Of a stretch of 44,582 nt of DNA, positions 8,948 through 18,454 are shown piece after piece; positions within the stretch are counted from its first letter, which is position 1; every line of letters begins with the position of its first letter. The stretch is from Rhodopirellula sp. (GTDB lineage: Bacteria; Planctomycetota; Planctomycetia; Planctomycetales; Planctomycetaceae). Position numbers and translations under genes: made by a program. The notes beneath the pieces are model-generated. The model did not search any database. It saw only the letters and a list, made by a program, of their open reading frames with translations, and was not told the origin of the DNA. The stretch lies in contig JABMPE010000403.1 of the NCBI GenBank assembly GCA_013203845.1, positions 1 through 44,582 on the forward strand, written 5' to 3'.

Positions 8948-11900
8948 ATGATGATTCGAAGAACAATTCTGACTTTGCTCGTGGCGTTGTGTTTCGCGCG
9001 CGGCGCTTCGGCTGCTGACGGTGAAGTGAACTTCAGTCGCGACATTCTGCCGCTGCTGTCTGACAACTGCTTCAAATGCCACGGCCCCGACGAAGCCAAT
9101 CGTGAGGCAGACCTGCGACTCGACAAGCAGGCGAACGCCGTCGCCCGACTGGAATCCGGTCATGCCGCGATCGTGCGGGGAATGAGTGCCCAGAGTGAAC
9201 TCTTCAAACGGCTCGTTTCCCCCGACGCTGACGTCAGGATGCCACCGCCAGATTCCGGAAAACAACTGACTGAAACACAAATCGCATTGATTAGAAAGTG
9301 GATCGACGACGGTGCCGAATGGTCGGGGCACTGGGCCTTTCAACCACCGACGCCACCGGAAATCCCATCGCCCATACCGGACTGGCGAACCAACAATCCG
9401 ATCGATCAGTTTGTGAATGCGAGACTGGCGGCGGCCAGGCTGACACCAGAAAATCGAGCGTCGAAGGAAACGTTAATCCGCAGAGTGACGCTCGATCTGA
9501 CGGGACTGCCGGCGACGATCAAGGAGATCGATGCGTTTCTGGCGGATGATTCGGACCAGGCGTTCGAACGCGTCGTTGATCGGCTGCTGAGTTCCGCAAC
9601 GTACGGCGAACACATGGCTCGTTACTGGCTGGACGCCGCACGGTATGGAGACACTCACGGTCTGCATCTGGACAATGAACGGTCCATCTGGCCCTACCGT
9701 GACTGGGTCATTGATTCGTTTAATCGCAATCAGCCGTTCGACGAATTCACGATCGAACAGATCGCGGGCGACCTGCTTCCGGAACCGACGCTGCAACAAC
9801 GCGTCGCCACTGGTTTCAATCGATGTAACGTCACCACCAGCGAAGGTGGTTCGATCGATGACGAATATTACATGCGATACGCGGTCGACCGGGTGGAAAC
9901 AACGGCGACGGTCTGGCTGGGTCTGACCGCTGGCTGTGCCGCATGCCACGACCACAAGTTCGACCCGCTGACGCAGAAGGAGTTCTATCAGCTCTTTTCG
10001 TATTATTTCAGTCTCACCGAGCGGGCGATGGACGGGAACGCTCTGCTGCCGCCGCCGAGTGTCCAGGTTCCGACTAAAGAACAGGCCACACAGAAGAAGC
10101 AATACACCGCGGACCTCGCCGCAACGAATCAGCAGATCGAGAAACTGCTGGCAGACTTTCAATACACCGATCCAGAACCCACCGAGCCGCTCGGCGAGCT
10201 GAGTGAAGAAACATTCGTCTGGATCGACGATGAACTTCCCGCCGGAGCTGTCGCTCAGGGCAACGGCACGCCCCCCTGGCAGTTTGTCGAAGCTCCCAAC
10301 CATCCGGTTCACAGCGGAACAAAATCGACAGTTCGCACCGGCGAAGGTGAAGCAATCACGCAGCACTTCTTCACGGGAGCGACCAACAAACTGAAGCTCG
10401 ACGAGAATGCCAAACTCGTCGCCTGGGTGTTCCTTGACGAACAGAATCCGCCGCAGACGATTCAGTTGCAGTTTAACGATGGCTCGTGGGAGCATCGCGC
10501 GTCGTGGGGCGCCGACAAGGCTTTCGGAGCTGGACGGAACGATGCGTCGAACCGGCTCATGGGCAAACTTCCGGAACTCGGAAAATGGATCCGCCTCGAA
10601 GTCGACGCGACCCTGGTTGGTCTGAAGGCTGGCTCGGAGTTGAACGGCTGGGCGTTCACTCAGGTCGGCGGAACGGTGCATTGGGACGCAGCTGGCGTGA
10701 CATCGAAGTCGTTGTCAGAAGATCAGAAGCAATCACTCTTCGCCTGGGAACAGTTTCGGGCGAAGGTCAAACAGCCGGCGTTGCCCGCCGAAATCCAGAA
10801 GCTGCTCGACGTCGAAAAAGCGAAGCGGACTGACGACCAGACGAAGCAGTTGACGCGCTACTACATTCAGAACGTTCATCCGGATTCGCGCGCGATGCTG
10901 GCCGAACCACTGAAGGCGCAGGCAACACTCACTCTGCAACTGGCCGACCTTGAAAAAGCGATCCCCGCGACGCTGGTCATGGAAGATCGCAAGGATCCGC
11001 GGCAGGCTTACATCCTCGAACGAGGCCAGTACACCGAGAAGCGCGACATGGTCTCATCAGCCGTTCCCGAGTGGATTGCTCCACCAGTTAAAGACGCCCC
11101 TGCAAACCGACTGGGACTCGCCCAATGGCTCGTTCAGCCCAGTCACCCGCTCACCTCACGCGTCACCGTCAACCGGTTCTGGCAACAGTTTTTCGGCACC
11201 GGTCTGGTCAAGACGTCAGAAGATTTCGGTGTCCAGGGCGAACAGCCTTCGCATCCGGAACTGCTCGACTGGCTGGCGATCGACTTCGTTGAATCAGGAT
11301 GGGACGTCAAACGGTGTCTGAAGCAGATTGTCATGTCAGCCACATATCAGCAGTCATCGCGTGTGACGCCCCACAAGCTGGCGGCTGATCCCAGCAACCG
11401 ATTACTGGCCCGCGGACCGCGATTCCGGCTCGACGCTGAAACCATCCGCGATCAGGCCCTCGCCGTCAGTGGCTTGCTGATTGATACGATTGGTGGCAGA
11501 AGCGTGAAGCCCTACCAGCCCGCCGGCTTGTGGAAGCCGGTCGGATTTGGAGGCAGCAACACGTCGGTGTTCGTGCAGGACAAGGGCGACAAACTCTTTC
11601 GCCGCAGCATGTACACCTTCTGGAAGCGCACCGTGCCGCCTCCGTCGATGGCCACGTTTGACGCTCCTGACCGCGAGACCTGCGCCGTTCGTCGAGCCCG
11701 CACAAATACGCCGCTGCAGGCTCTGGTCCTGATGAACGACGTGCAGTATGTCGAGGCGGCACGCAAGTTCGCGGAACGAGTCATCAGCGAAGGCGGTAGC
11801 AGCGTCGAAGAGAGAGTCATCTTTGCGTTCCGGTCCGTCGTCGCTCGACCTCCAAACGCCACCGAGTTGCAGACTTTGACGACGCTGCTGACGGAATACT

Positions 11901-12055
11901 TGAGCGAATTCAAAAGTCATCCCGATTCTGCGGCAAAGCTGTTATCGGCTGGCGAGTCTCCTCGAAATGAACAACTCGATGCGAACGAACTGGCCGCCTG
12001 GACGATGGTGACTCACCTGCTGCTGAACCTCAGCGAGTCCGTCACCAAGGGTTGA
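8948..12055 (+). CDS. PSD1 / planctomycete cytochrome C domain protein (DUF1549-DUF1553)
   Basis: A 1035-aa exported protein: signal peptide [23 protein letters not shown], then the planctomycete cytochrome C (PSCyt1) region with CFKCH at 41-45 and the downstream [28 protein letters not shown] segment. DUF1549 (about 150-357) starts [20 protein letters not shown] and contains a second heme-type motif (CAACH near 330). A beta-rich central region (about 420-600) resembles carbohydrate-binding or LamG-like modules. DUF1553 (about 710-1000) has [29 protein letters not shown] and [10 protein letters not shown]. Activity is unknown; export and heme attachment are inferred. It is followed 51 bp later by a DUF1501 gene, the standard partner. 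A second in-frame ATG follows at once (8951), so the exact start is ambiguous by one codon. Confidence 0.92.
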   Translation: MMIRRTILTLLVALCFARGASAADGEVNFSRDILPLLSDNCFKCHGPDEANREADLRLDKQANAVARLESGHAAIVRGMSAQSELFKRLVSPDADVRMPPPDSGKQLTETQIALIRKWIDDGAEWSGHWAFQPPTPPEIPSPIPDWRTNNPIDQFVNARLAAARLTPENRASKETLIRRVTLDLTGLPATIKEIDAFLADDSDQAFERVVDRLLSSATYGEHMARYWLDAARYGDTHGLHLDNERSIWPYRDWVIDSFNRNQPFDEFTIEQIAGDLLPEPTLQQRVATGFNRCNVTTSEGGSIDDEYYMRYAVDRVETTATVWLGLTAGCAACHDHKFDPLTQKEFYQLFSYYFSLTERAMDGNALLPPPSVQVPTKEQATQKKQYTADLAATNQQIEKLLADFQYTDPEPTEPLGELSEETFVWIDDELPAGAVAQGNGTPPWQFVEAPNHPVHSGTKSTVRTGEGEAITQHFFTGATNKLKLDENAKLVAWVFLDEQNPPQTIQLQFNDGSWEHRASWGADKAFGAGRNDASNRLMGKLPELGKWIRLEVDATLVGLKAGSELNGWAFTQVGGTVHWDAAGVTSKSLSEDQKQSLFAWEQFRAKVKQPALPAEIQKLLDVEKAKRTDDQTKQLTRYYIQNVHPDSRAMLAEPLKAQATLTLQLADLEKAIPATLVMEDRKDPRQAYILERGQYTEKRDMVSSAVPEWIAPPVKDAPANRLGLAQWLVQPSHPLTSRVTVNRFWQQFFGTGLVKTSEDFGVQGEQPSHPELLDWLAIDFVESGWDVKRCLKQIVMSATYQQSSRVTPHKLAADPSNRLLARGPRFRLDAETIRDQALAVSGLLIDTIGGRSVKPYQPAGLWKPVGFGGSNTSVFVQDKGDKLFRRSMYTFWKRTVPPPSMATFDAPDRETCAVRRARTNTPLQALVLMNDVQYVEAARKFAERVISEGGSSVEERVIFAFRSVVARPPNATELQTLTTLLTEYLSEFKSHPDSAAKLLSAGESPRNEQLDANELAAWTMVTHLLLNLSESVTKG

Positions 12056-12106
12056 AGCAGAGCCCATTGCAACATTTACGACAACGACACATCAAGGTAA
12101 CCAGCG

Positions 12107-13573
12107 ATGAATCCACTTCGTGAATCAGCACTCGTTGAAACAAGACGCCACTTTTTTGGTCGTTCTGCGACGGGCATTGGTGCCGCGGCTCTGGCGTCAC
12201 TTGTAAACCCCGATCTATTCGCTGAAACGTCGCCCGGTGCGTCTGCGGAGTCCAATGGACTTTCAGGGCTGCCGCACTTTGCTCCCAAAGCCAAGCGAGT
12301 GATCTATCTCTTCATGTCCGGAGCGCCATCGCAGCTCGACATGTGGGATTACAAACCGAAGATGCTCGACTGGTTCGACAAGGACCTGCCGGATTCGGTC
12401 CGCAATGGCCAGCGAGTCACGACAATGACTTCCGGACAGAAACGCTTTCCCATTGCTCCGTCGATGTTCAGGTTCGGGCAGCACGGAGCGAACGGCACAC
12501 GAGTCAGCGAGATTCTGCCGTACACCGCGAAGATGGTCGACGATCTGGCCGTCATCAAAACGGTGCATACTGAAGCGATTAATCACGACCCGGCGATCAC
12601 GTACATCCAGACGGGCAGTCAGTTACCGGGCCGACCGAGTACCGGCGCATGGCTGTCGTACGGGCTGGGAAGCATGAATCAGAATCTGCCGGCGTTTGTC
12701 GTGCTGCATTCAACCGTCAATGGAGGCTTCGGTGGGCAGGCTCTTTACTCACGTCTCTGGGGAGCGGGTTTTCTGTCGACCAGACATCAAGGGGTGAGCC
12801 TGAGATCGACCGGCGACCCGGTCCTGTACCTGTCCAACCCGGACGGCATGTCGACCGCCATGCGCCGACGAATGCTGGACGAACTGAGCAAACTGAACCA
12901 CGAACGTTTCAACGAAGTCGGCGACCCGGAAATCCAGTCGAGAATCGCTCAGTACGAAATGGCGTACCGAATGCAGACATCAGTTCCCGAGCTGACCGAC
13001 ATTTCCGGCGAAACGAAAGAGACGCTCGACATGTACGGCCCGGACGTGACGAAGCCGGGGACTTTCGCGGCGAACTGTCTGCTCGCCCGTCGTCTGGCGG
13101 AGCGGGGAGTTCGCTTCTCTCAGGTCTTCATTCGCCAGTGGGATCAGCATGGCAACCTGCCGAACGACATTCGTCGGCAATGCGGGATCATTGATCAACC
13201 GTGCTACGCACTGGTTCAGGACTTGAAGCAACGGGGCCTGCTGGAAGACACGCTCGTCATCTGGGGAGGGGAATTCGGTCGCACGATCTACTGCCAGGGT
13301 GGCCTGACCAAATCAAATTACGGTCGCGACCACCACCCCCGCTGTTACACCAAATGGATGGCAGGAGCCGGCATCAAGGGCGGAACCGTTTACGGAAAAA
13401 CCGACGACTTCAGCTATAACATCGACGAGAACCCGGTCCACATTCACGATCTGAACGCCACGATTCTGCAACAGTTAGGCATCAATCACGAACGGATGAC
13501 CTTCCGCCATCAGGGACGCGATTTCCGTCTGACCGACGTGCATGGAAATGTCGTGCATGACATCCTGGCGTAA
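12107..13573 (+). CDS. DUF1501 family protein (sulfatase-like fold), Tat-exported
   Basis: A 488-aa protein with a twin-arginine leader ([23 protein letters not shown]), then [27 protein letters not shown], the usual DUF1501 opening. Conserved blocks follow: [66 protein letters not shown], and the ending [37 protein letters not shown]. The fold belongs to the alkaline phosphatase/sulfatase superfamily, but canonical sulfatase catalysis is not shown and the substrate is unknown. It is the partner of the preceding DUF1549/DUF1553 protein, and the two pairs at 3.7-13.6 kb probably form one long plus-strand block. Confidence 0.92.
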   Translation: MNPLRESALVETRRHFFGRSATGIGAAALASLVNPDLFAETSPGASAESNGLSGLPHFAPKAKRVIYLFMSGAPSQLDMWDYKPKMLDWFDKDLPDSVRNGQRVTTMTSGQKRFPIAPSMFRFGQHGANGTRVSEILPYTAKMVDDLAVIKTVHTEAINHDPAITYIQTGSQLPGRPSTGAWLSYGLGSMNQNLPAFVVLHSTVNGGFGGQALYSRLWGAGFLSTRHQGVSLRSTGDPVLYLSNPDGMSTAMRRRMLDELSKLNHERFNEVGDPEIQSRIAQYEMAYRMQTSVPELTDISGETKETLDMYGPDVTKPGTFAANCLLARRLAERGVRFSQVFIRQWDQHGNLPNDIRRQCGIIDQPCYALVQDLKQRGLLEDTLVIWGGEFGRTIYCQGGLTKSNYGRDHHPRCYTKWMAGAGIKGGTVYGKTDDFSYNIDENPVHIHDLNATILQQLGINHERMTFRHQGRDFRLTDVHGNVVHDILA

Positions 13574-13596
13574 TTGCCACCGATTCGCGGACTGAC

Positions 13597-13624
13597 AAAG
13601 TGTGTTTCCGGCGTAACACACTTT
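13597..13624. terminator. Perfect 10-bp hairpin between convergent genes
   Basis: AAAGTGTGTT and AACACACTTT form a perfect 10-bp stem around TCCGGCGT, 23 bp after the DUF1501 stop and about 70 bp from the stop of the convergent ATP-grasp gene. A-rich and T-rich flanks within the stem give it intrinsic-terminator character in both directions. Confidence 0.65.
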
Positions 13625-13692
13625 CACGACTTCTGGCGGGGGGCACTCAGGCAAACTGGCACCCCGGATGCCTGCAGCTTTCGTGTTCTTCA

Positions 13693-14883
13693 TCACGAGA
13701 CCTCGGTAGACGGCAATTCCTGAACTTCCGGCTGCCGCTGCTTACGGGTCTTCCTGGGGACCATGCTCCGCATGGACTCCAACTTGCCGAAGCACAGCAA
13801 TCGATCACCCGGTTCCAGGATTCGGTCACTGCGAGGATTCGGAATAACGGTTGTGGCTCGATAAAGCGTCAGGGCGTTGATGTCTTTGTCACGAAGTCCC
13901 GATTCCGCGATCGTTCGACCAACATATTCTGAGCCCGCCGGCACGTGAATTTCAGTAACGCCATAGCCCTTACTGACGGTGAGCCGCTGCCGCAGGTCGA
14001 TCTCAGGAAAATCGACTTGAGCGGCCATGTAGTCCACAATGGCTCCTGCAATGTCGAGCTGCGTGCAGGTCTCGATGCCTTCAAGGCCGGGGGACGAATT
14101 GACTTCCATGATTTGTGGCCCGTCTTTACCTTCGAGCATGTCCACGCCAGCGACGCGAAGCCCCATGATCTGAGCTGATCGGACTGCGGCTTCACGGTAG
14201 CGGTCATCCAGCTCGACGACCTCCGTCTTGCCGCCGCGATGGACGTTGCTGCGAAATTCCTGTCCTTGAGCAACACGCCGCATCGCCGCTACCACCTGAT
14301 CACCGACGACGAAAGCCCTCACATCTCGTCCTTTGCTCTCGGAGACGAACTTCTGGATCAGCACATTCTGTTTCGTGCTTTGCAGCGTCTCGATAATCGC
14401 TTCCGCGATTTTCACCGAGTCCGCCAGAATCACGCCGACTCCCTGAGTCCCTTCCAGCAGCTTGATGATTACCGGGGCTCCGCCGACGCGTTCAATGGCT
14501 GGAAGTACGTCCTTCTTATCTCTGACAAACGTCGTTTTGGGAATGCCGATCTGGTGCCGACTGAGGATCTGCATGCTGCGGAGTTTGTCGCGTGAGTTCG
14601 AAATCCCGCCGGATGAATTGGCAGAAAACACGTCCATTTGCTCGAACTGGCGAACAACCGCAGTACCAAAGTAGGTGATCGAGGCACCAATTCGCGGTAA
14701 AACTGCGTCGTATGCGGAGAGCTGTTTCGAATGGTAGTAGAGGTCCGGTTCGCCCTGTTCAAGATCGATCGCAAACTTGAGTGTGTTAAGCACCTTGACT
14801 TTGTGGCCGCGTTGTTCGGCGGCTTCGCGAAGTCTCCGGGTGCTGTAACACTTGGTACTGCAGGACAGAATTCCCAGTTTCAT
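13693..14883 (-). CDS. RimK-like ATP-grasp ligase fused to a C-terminal RCK_C (TrkA-C) domain
   Basis: A 396-aa protein. The N-terminal part MKLGILSCSTKCYSTRRLREAAEQRGHKVKV is the RimK pre-ATP-grasp domain. The ATP-grasp region follows, with PKTTFVRDKK, GAPVIIKLLEGTQGVGVILAD (nucleotide-binding loop), VLIQKFVSESKGRDVRAFVVGD, AAMRRVAQGQEFRSNVHRGG and the metal-binding end VDMLEGKDGPQIMEVNSSPG. The family adds amino acids, often glutamate, to peptide or protein ends. After about residue 305 there is a second domain, VTEIHVPAGSEYVGRTIAESGLR ... TTVIPNPRSDRILEPGDRLLCFG, matching RCK_C/TrkA-C ligand-binding domains of ion-transport regulators. The Arg/Lys-rich tail is unassigned. The acceptor substrate is unknown. 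A regulatory small-molecule or nucleotide input through RCK_C is an inference. Confidence 0.88.
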   Translation of the reverse strand: MKLGILSCSTKCYSTRRLREAAEQRGHKVKVLNTLKFAIDLEQGEPDLYYHSKQLSAYDAVLPRIGASITYFGTAVVRQFEQMDVFSANSSGGISNSRDKLRSMQILSRHQIGIPKTTFVRDKKDVLPAIERVGGAPVIIKLLEGTQGVGVILADSVKIAEAIIETLQSTKQNVLIQKFVSESKGRDVRAFVVGDQVVAAMRRVAQGQEFRSNVHRGGKTEVVELDDRYREAAVRSAQIMGLRVAGVDMLEGKDGPQIMEVNSSPGLEGIETCTQLDIAGAIVDYMAAQVDFPEIDLRQRLTVSKGYGVTEIHVPAGSEYVGRTIAESGLRDKDINALTLYRATTVIPNPRSDRILEPGDRLLCFGKLESMRSMVPRKTRKQRQPEVQELPSTEVS

Positions 14884-14974
14884 CGCATAACCCTTACAAC
14901 TTCAAAGTTCGCATGACGCCTGTTCAGGAACGCGTCAGAAATTACTTTCCGGATGCGTTGAGAGCGGAGATTTT

Positions 14975-15045
14975 CGTCGTTCCCGCGCAGGCGGAAAACC
15001 AGTTTTCCCTTGGTCTACTGGATTCCCGCCTGCACGGGAATGACG
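14975..15045. repeat. Inverted repeat, REP/MITE-like
   Basis: The left arm CGTCGTTCCCGCGCAGGCGG... (14975-15002) and right arm ...CCGCCTGCACGGGAATGACG (15018-15045) are 28-nt inverted copies with 24 of 28 positions matching, separated by 15 bp. The TTCCCGCNNAGGCGG core is like the dispersed palindromes found in many bacterial genomes. It can fold into a long hairpin in the leader of the ATP-grasp/RCK gene. No ORF is present, so it is non-autonomous. Confidence 0.7.
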
Positions 15046-15146
15046 TTGTTGGAAAACCGGGAATTTATTTCTGAACACGATCCTTAGTGGACGAGGGGCG
15101 TCCGGCAGGTGTGTCAGGAGAAATCGCCTGCGTTTGGCAGGAAGAT

Positions 15147-15554
15147 TCAGCGTGGTTTTGTTGGTGTGTCAGGCGTAGTGGAAACATCCTGGAGGCGGCT
15201 AAGGATGTCGTTCACTGCCACGTCGTAGCGTCTGACGAGGACATCCACCAGACGAGTCCGGGCGGGCCCTGGTTCCTGAACCACCAGTTCCTTGGGATCG
15301 TAGAGGCTGAGAGTTGCATCCACATCGGATACGTCCTGCGCCATCTCAACAGAGCGGTGTTCCAATTCACCAGCGGCCGTTGTGCGATACGAAATTTCCA
15401 CGGCGAGTTCGCCGGATCCGGTCCGATAGACTGAAATGTCGTGCCAACGCCCGCCGGTTTGGCCATCAGCGTCCTGGCCATCCACCGACAACAGTAACTC
15501 TCCGTCAAACTCAATCGGAGGTTGTTGAGTGGGTGAAAGAACGATCGGTTGCAT
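15147..15554 (-). CDS. Uncharacterised protein, 135 aa
   Basis: I do not recognise the family with confidence. The product starts MQPIVLSPTQQPPIEFDGELLLSVDG, followed by RWHDISVYRTGSGELAVEISYRT, a pattern of alternating strands that suggests a small beta-rich domain. Then come SVEMAQDVSDVDATLSLYDPKELVV and a helical C-terminus RTRLVDVLVRRYDVAVNDILSRLQD. The start is well supported by AAGGAG six bases before the ATG. There is no signal peptide or membrane segment. It lies upstream of, and in the same direction as, the ATP-grasp/RCK gene, but with about 260 bp and the inverted repeat between them, so a shared operon is doubtful. Confidence 0.6.
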   Translation of the reverse strand: MQPIVLSPTQQPPIEFDGELLLSVDGQDADGQTGGRWHDISVYRTGSGELAVEISYRTTAAGELEHRSVEMAQDVSDVDATLSLYDPKELVVQEPGPARTRLVDVLVRRYDVAVNDILSRLQDVSTTPDTPTKPR

Positions 15555-16221
15555 GTGATACTCCTTGAAGATAGTTCGAGGTCGACACGGTTCGTCAAAC
15601 TACCGTCTTGTTTATGCCGCGACTTCAACGACCAGTTGGTCGAATTGATGCGATCCTTCGAGCGTCAGTCGTCGTGGTTGTATGACGAAAGCCGATTCAT
15701 AACCAGCTCACACGTTGTCGAGCCAATCAGCATTGCGACAAATACAACGCCTCACGGAACAGTCAGCGTCGAAAAACAACAGCGCCGACAGACCTGGGTG
15801 TTCTGCAGGATGATGATCATTTCCAGCGGTGTAACGAGGCCAACGGCAATCCACGTGATACGGCCCATCAGATCAAGACTGCTTTCGCCGCTGGGGCACA
15901 ACCCGTTTCCAACAGAGCCAAATCAGACAGAGTCATATCGCAGGAAGTGTGCCATGTCATTAAATCACCATGATTTAAAGTCATAGCCCACAACGGTGAG
16001 CATTCTCTGCTCAAAGAGGCCATTGCCTGTTCATTTGCCGCCTGCGGTGGGTGCTCGACGGTTTTTTGACGACCGAAGGCCCGCACATGCAACCAGTGAC
16101 GTCGGCCGGAATTCTTCAGGGCAACGGCTGAATTCTCTCTCTCGACAGGCAGCTTTGGATCGAATTCAGTAACCTGCGGCATGACTTGAAGCGGCATCAG
16201 TTGATCAGGAAAAATTCGGAC
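15555..16221. other. Long non-coding stretch with a possible broken small membrane ORF
   Basis: About 670 bp without a supportable gene. The track ORFs here (15549-15986 plus, 15868-16197 minus) show no family character. On the minus strand, 15868-15665 reads MGRITWIAVGLVTPLEMIII..., then a TGA at 15754-15752, then in the same frame GVVFVAMLIGSTTCELVMNR. The two hydrophobic halves suggest a small membrane protein interrupted by a stop, but no Shine-Dalgarno supports the start. The promoter of the sigma-54 activator should lie at the right end; none is obvious. Confidence 0.4.
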
Positions 16222-17748
16222 ATGAGAAAGCGACGTCTGCTGGTCGTGGATGATGAACCTTCCGTGCTACAGCTTTTTCGTAGCGTTTTCGAGAAGCAGG
16301 GTATCGAAGTGCTCACTGCCGACACGGCTCGCGGAGGCCTGAAAGTTGCAAGTGAGCAGATGCCCGACGTGGGTATCTTCGACCTCATGCTTCCCGACTG
16401 GTCGGGCCTCGACCTGCTGAAAGAGGTAAAACAGGTCGACTCGAGATTGCCGGTTATTTTCATCACGTCCGGCGGAACCAGTGCGACGGCCATTGATGCA
16501 ATGAAGCTCGGCGCATTCGACTATCTCACCAAACCGCTCAATATTCGACAAGTCCGGGAACTTGTTGATCGCGCGCTGGAAGTTCGACGGTTGATGAACG
16601 CACCGGTTGCTCTGGGCGAAGCCGGAGAGCTGTATCCGGAATCGGGCGACATCATGATCGGTCGTGGTCCAGCCATGCAGGAAGTCTACAAGGCCATCGG
16701 CCGAGTCGCTCCCAAAAATGTCACGGTCCTGATTCGTGGTGAAAGCGGCAGTGGCAAAGAACTTGTTGCGCGAGCCATCTATCAGCACAGCGAACGCTGC
16801 GACGGACCATTTCTGGCGGTGAATTGTGCGGCCATTCCTGAAGCGCTTCTGGAAAGTGAACTCTTTGGTCATGAGAAAGGTTCGTTTACCGGCGCCGAAC
16901 ACCGCCGCATTGGTAAGTTCGAACAGTGCGATGGTGGCACGCTGTTTCTCGACGAAATCGGCGACATGCCACTCAGTCTGCAAAGCAAGATGCTGCGAGT
17001 CCTGCAGGACCAGTCGTTTCAGCGCGTGGGTGGAAACGAAACAATCCGAACCAACGTCCGTATCATCACCGCGACGCATCACGATCTGAAAGCAGCAGCC
17101 GAAGCGGGGCAGTTTCGGTCAGACCTCTACTACCGCCTGAATGTCTTTGAAATTGATCTGCCGCCGCTGCGGGCACGGCTCGACGATCTGCCGCTACTCG
17201 TTAAATATTTTCTGCGGCACGCACGCCTGGAACTCGACAAGGCCGTCAGCTCTGTCAGTCAGGAAGCACTCGACCTGCTACTTGCCTATCAGTGGCCGGG
17301 CAACATTCGCGAACTGCAAAGCGTCATCAAACAGGCAGTGCTGAAGTCAGTAGGTCCCGTTCTGGTTCCCGACTTTCTGCCAGACCTTGCCAGCGAATCA
17401 ATATCAGTTGCGACGTCGACGACGACGTTGGAGTCTGACGAGTTTTCTGATTCGAATGCCGTATTGACGCCTGGAAACAGCGATCCAGACTCCGAGAGGT
17501 TACGTCCAACGTCGCCAGTCGCTGCGTGGGTGGACTGGGATAACTTTATCGCGACAGAGCTGGAAGCCGGCAGCCGGTCGATGTACGACGACGCGATCAG
17601 CCTGACTGAGAAGCACGTTATCTCCCGAGTCCTCAACCACACTGGGGGGAATCAGGTTCAGGCTGCGGAAATGCTTGGCATTACTCGCACGACACTCCGC
17701 AACAAGATCAAGCAGCACGGCATCATTATTGGTCGAACGGTGGAGTAG
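16222..17748 (+). CDS. NtrC-family sigma-54-dependent response regulator
   Basis: The 508-aa product has an N-terminal receiver domain (acidic pair DD at 10-11, phospho-acceptor Asp54 in [15 protein letters not shown] and a conserved Lys in YLTKPL), an AAA+ domain with Walker A GESGSGKE near 173, the sigma-54 contact loop as GSFTGA near 220, Walker [13 protein letters not shown] near 239 and [21 protein letters not shown], and a C-terminal Fis-type helix-turn-helix [20 protein letters not shown]. The loop has Ser instead of the usual Ala in GAFTGA, a tolerated natural variant. A long linker (about 395-455) precedes the HTH. I prefer ATG 16222 to the track's TTG at 16186 because the receiver begins there. 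No cognate kinase is adjacent. Its stop is one base from the stop of the convergent amidohydrolase gene. Confidence 0.93.
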   Translation: MRKRRLLVVDDEPSVLQLFRSVFEKQGIEVLTADTARGGLKVASEQMPDVGIFDLMLPDWSGLDLLKEVKQVDSRLPVIFITSGGTSATAIDAMKLGAFDYLTKPLNIRQVRELVDRALEVRRLMNAPVALGEAGELYPESGDIMIGRGPAMQEVYKAIGRVAPKNVTVLIRGESGSGKELVARAIYQHSERCDGPFLAVNCAAIPEALLESELFGHEKGSFTGAEHRRIGKFEQCDGGTLFLDEIGDMPLSLQSKMLRVLQDQSFQRVGGNETIRTNVRIITATHHDLKAAAEAGQFRSDLYYRLNVFEIDLPPLRARLDDLPLLVKYFLRHARLELDKAVSSVSQEALDLLLAYQWPGNIRELQSVIKQAVLKSVGPVLVPDFLPDLASESISVATSTTTLESDEFSDSNAVLTPGNSDPDSERLRPTSPVAAWVDWDNFIATELEAGSRSMYDDAISLTEKHVISRVLNHTGGNQVQAAEMLGITRTTLRNKIKQHGIIIGRTVE

Positions 17749-17749
17749 C

Positions 17750-18454
17750 TCAGGCGGCCTCAGCAGCCGCCACGAAACTTTCCAGCAGTGACGTCTGCAA
17801 CGCTGGCCATTCCTTGAGCCGGCTAAGCGGCCAGAGCTGGTTCACCTCGACTTCAACGCCGACGTAGTCCTCTGCCGAGAACCGGCGGCGCAGCGCCGTA
17901 GTCAGTCCGTCCGATGTCCCCAGATAGGGGTAATTCATGCGGATGCGAAGATCCGGGCGTGCAGACTTCAGGGACCGTTTCCACTCGTGGCTGACTGACT
18001 GCTCGCCGGATCGTGACGGGTCGTAAAGGAACCCGATGTCAGCATTTCTTACTTCGCCGTAAAGCTCAGGCGTGAAGCTGTGCATGCCGATGTGGACGAC
18101 CCGGTTTCCGGCTTCGATCAGTGATCTCACGGTCGTTTCCACTTGCGATCGGTGCGGCGAGTAGTAGTCATCCAGAACCACCTGGCGAGCTTCCCCGGTG
18201 AGCGACCTGGTAAACTCGGAAAAGACCGATCGGCTCGACGGTTTGCGGTTCAGATCGACAAGCAGTCGCGTCACTGTTGCAGCAATCAGCGGAGCATTCA
18301 GCTGGCAAGCAAACAGTTTCGCCAGGTCGAGCGAACCTGGATCCCAGCCGCGATGAGTCGCAAGTACGTCGTCCGCACCTGCAAACAGCGGCTGATACTC
18401 TGGGGGCACTTCGTGACCGCCATGTTCGGCAGTGATGACGAATTGTGTTGCCAT
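17750..18454 (-). CDS. N-formylglutamate amidohydrolase family protein
   Basis: A 234-aa protein with the family's N-terminal zinc-binding signature VITAEHGGHEVPPEY, then DVLATHRGWDPGSLDLAKLFA, LLVDLNRKPSSR, the helix and strand ending VVHIGMHSFTPEL, and a C-terminal VGVEVEVNQLW. Family members hydrolyse N-formylglutamate in histidine degradation. Related proteins next to amidoligases are proposed to cleave amide-linked amino acids. No other histidine-utilisation gene is present, and its start codon directly follows the TAA of the GCS2-type ligase gene, so I favour the amidoligase-linked role. A GGCGGC/GCCGCC hairpin lies in its last codons. Confidence 0.85.
   Translation of the reverse strand: MATQFVITAEHGGHEVPPEYQPLFAGADDVLATHRGWDPGSLDLAKLFACQLNAPLIAATVTRLLVDLNRKPSSRSVFSEFTRSLTGEARQVVLDDYYSPHRSQVETTVRSLIEAGNRVVHIGMHSFTPELYGEVRNADIGFLYDPSRSGEQSVSHEWKRSLKSARPDLRIRMNYPYLGTSDGLTTALRRRFSAEDYVGVEVEVNQLWPLSRLKEWPALQTSLLESFVAAAEAA
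17753..17771. terminator. Hairpin at the junction of convergent genes
   Basis: GGCGGC and GCCGCC form a perfect 6-bp stem around CTCAGCA. It lies inside the final codons of the amidohydrolase gene and just past the sigma-54 activator stop, where the two genes are separated by a single base. It has no T-tract and encodes Ala repeats, so it may be only a codon-use effect. Confidence 0.3.

Noticed and set aside
13658-13673. Sigma-54-like promoter TGGCAC...ATGC on the plus strand
   Set aside because: The GG/GC spacing fits, but it points into the end of a convergent gene with no plus-strand gene downstream, so it is probably chance.
15752-15754. Second selenocysteine codon in the hydrophobic minus-strand frame
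   Set aside because: The nearest hairpin starts only about seven nt after the TGA, no redox motif surrounds it and no ribosome site supports the frame.
15549-15986. 145-aa plus-strand ORF
   Set aside because: No family pattern, starts within a divergent gene's 5' end and has no ribosome-binding site; it is most likely noise in the intergenic stretch.
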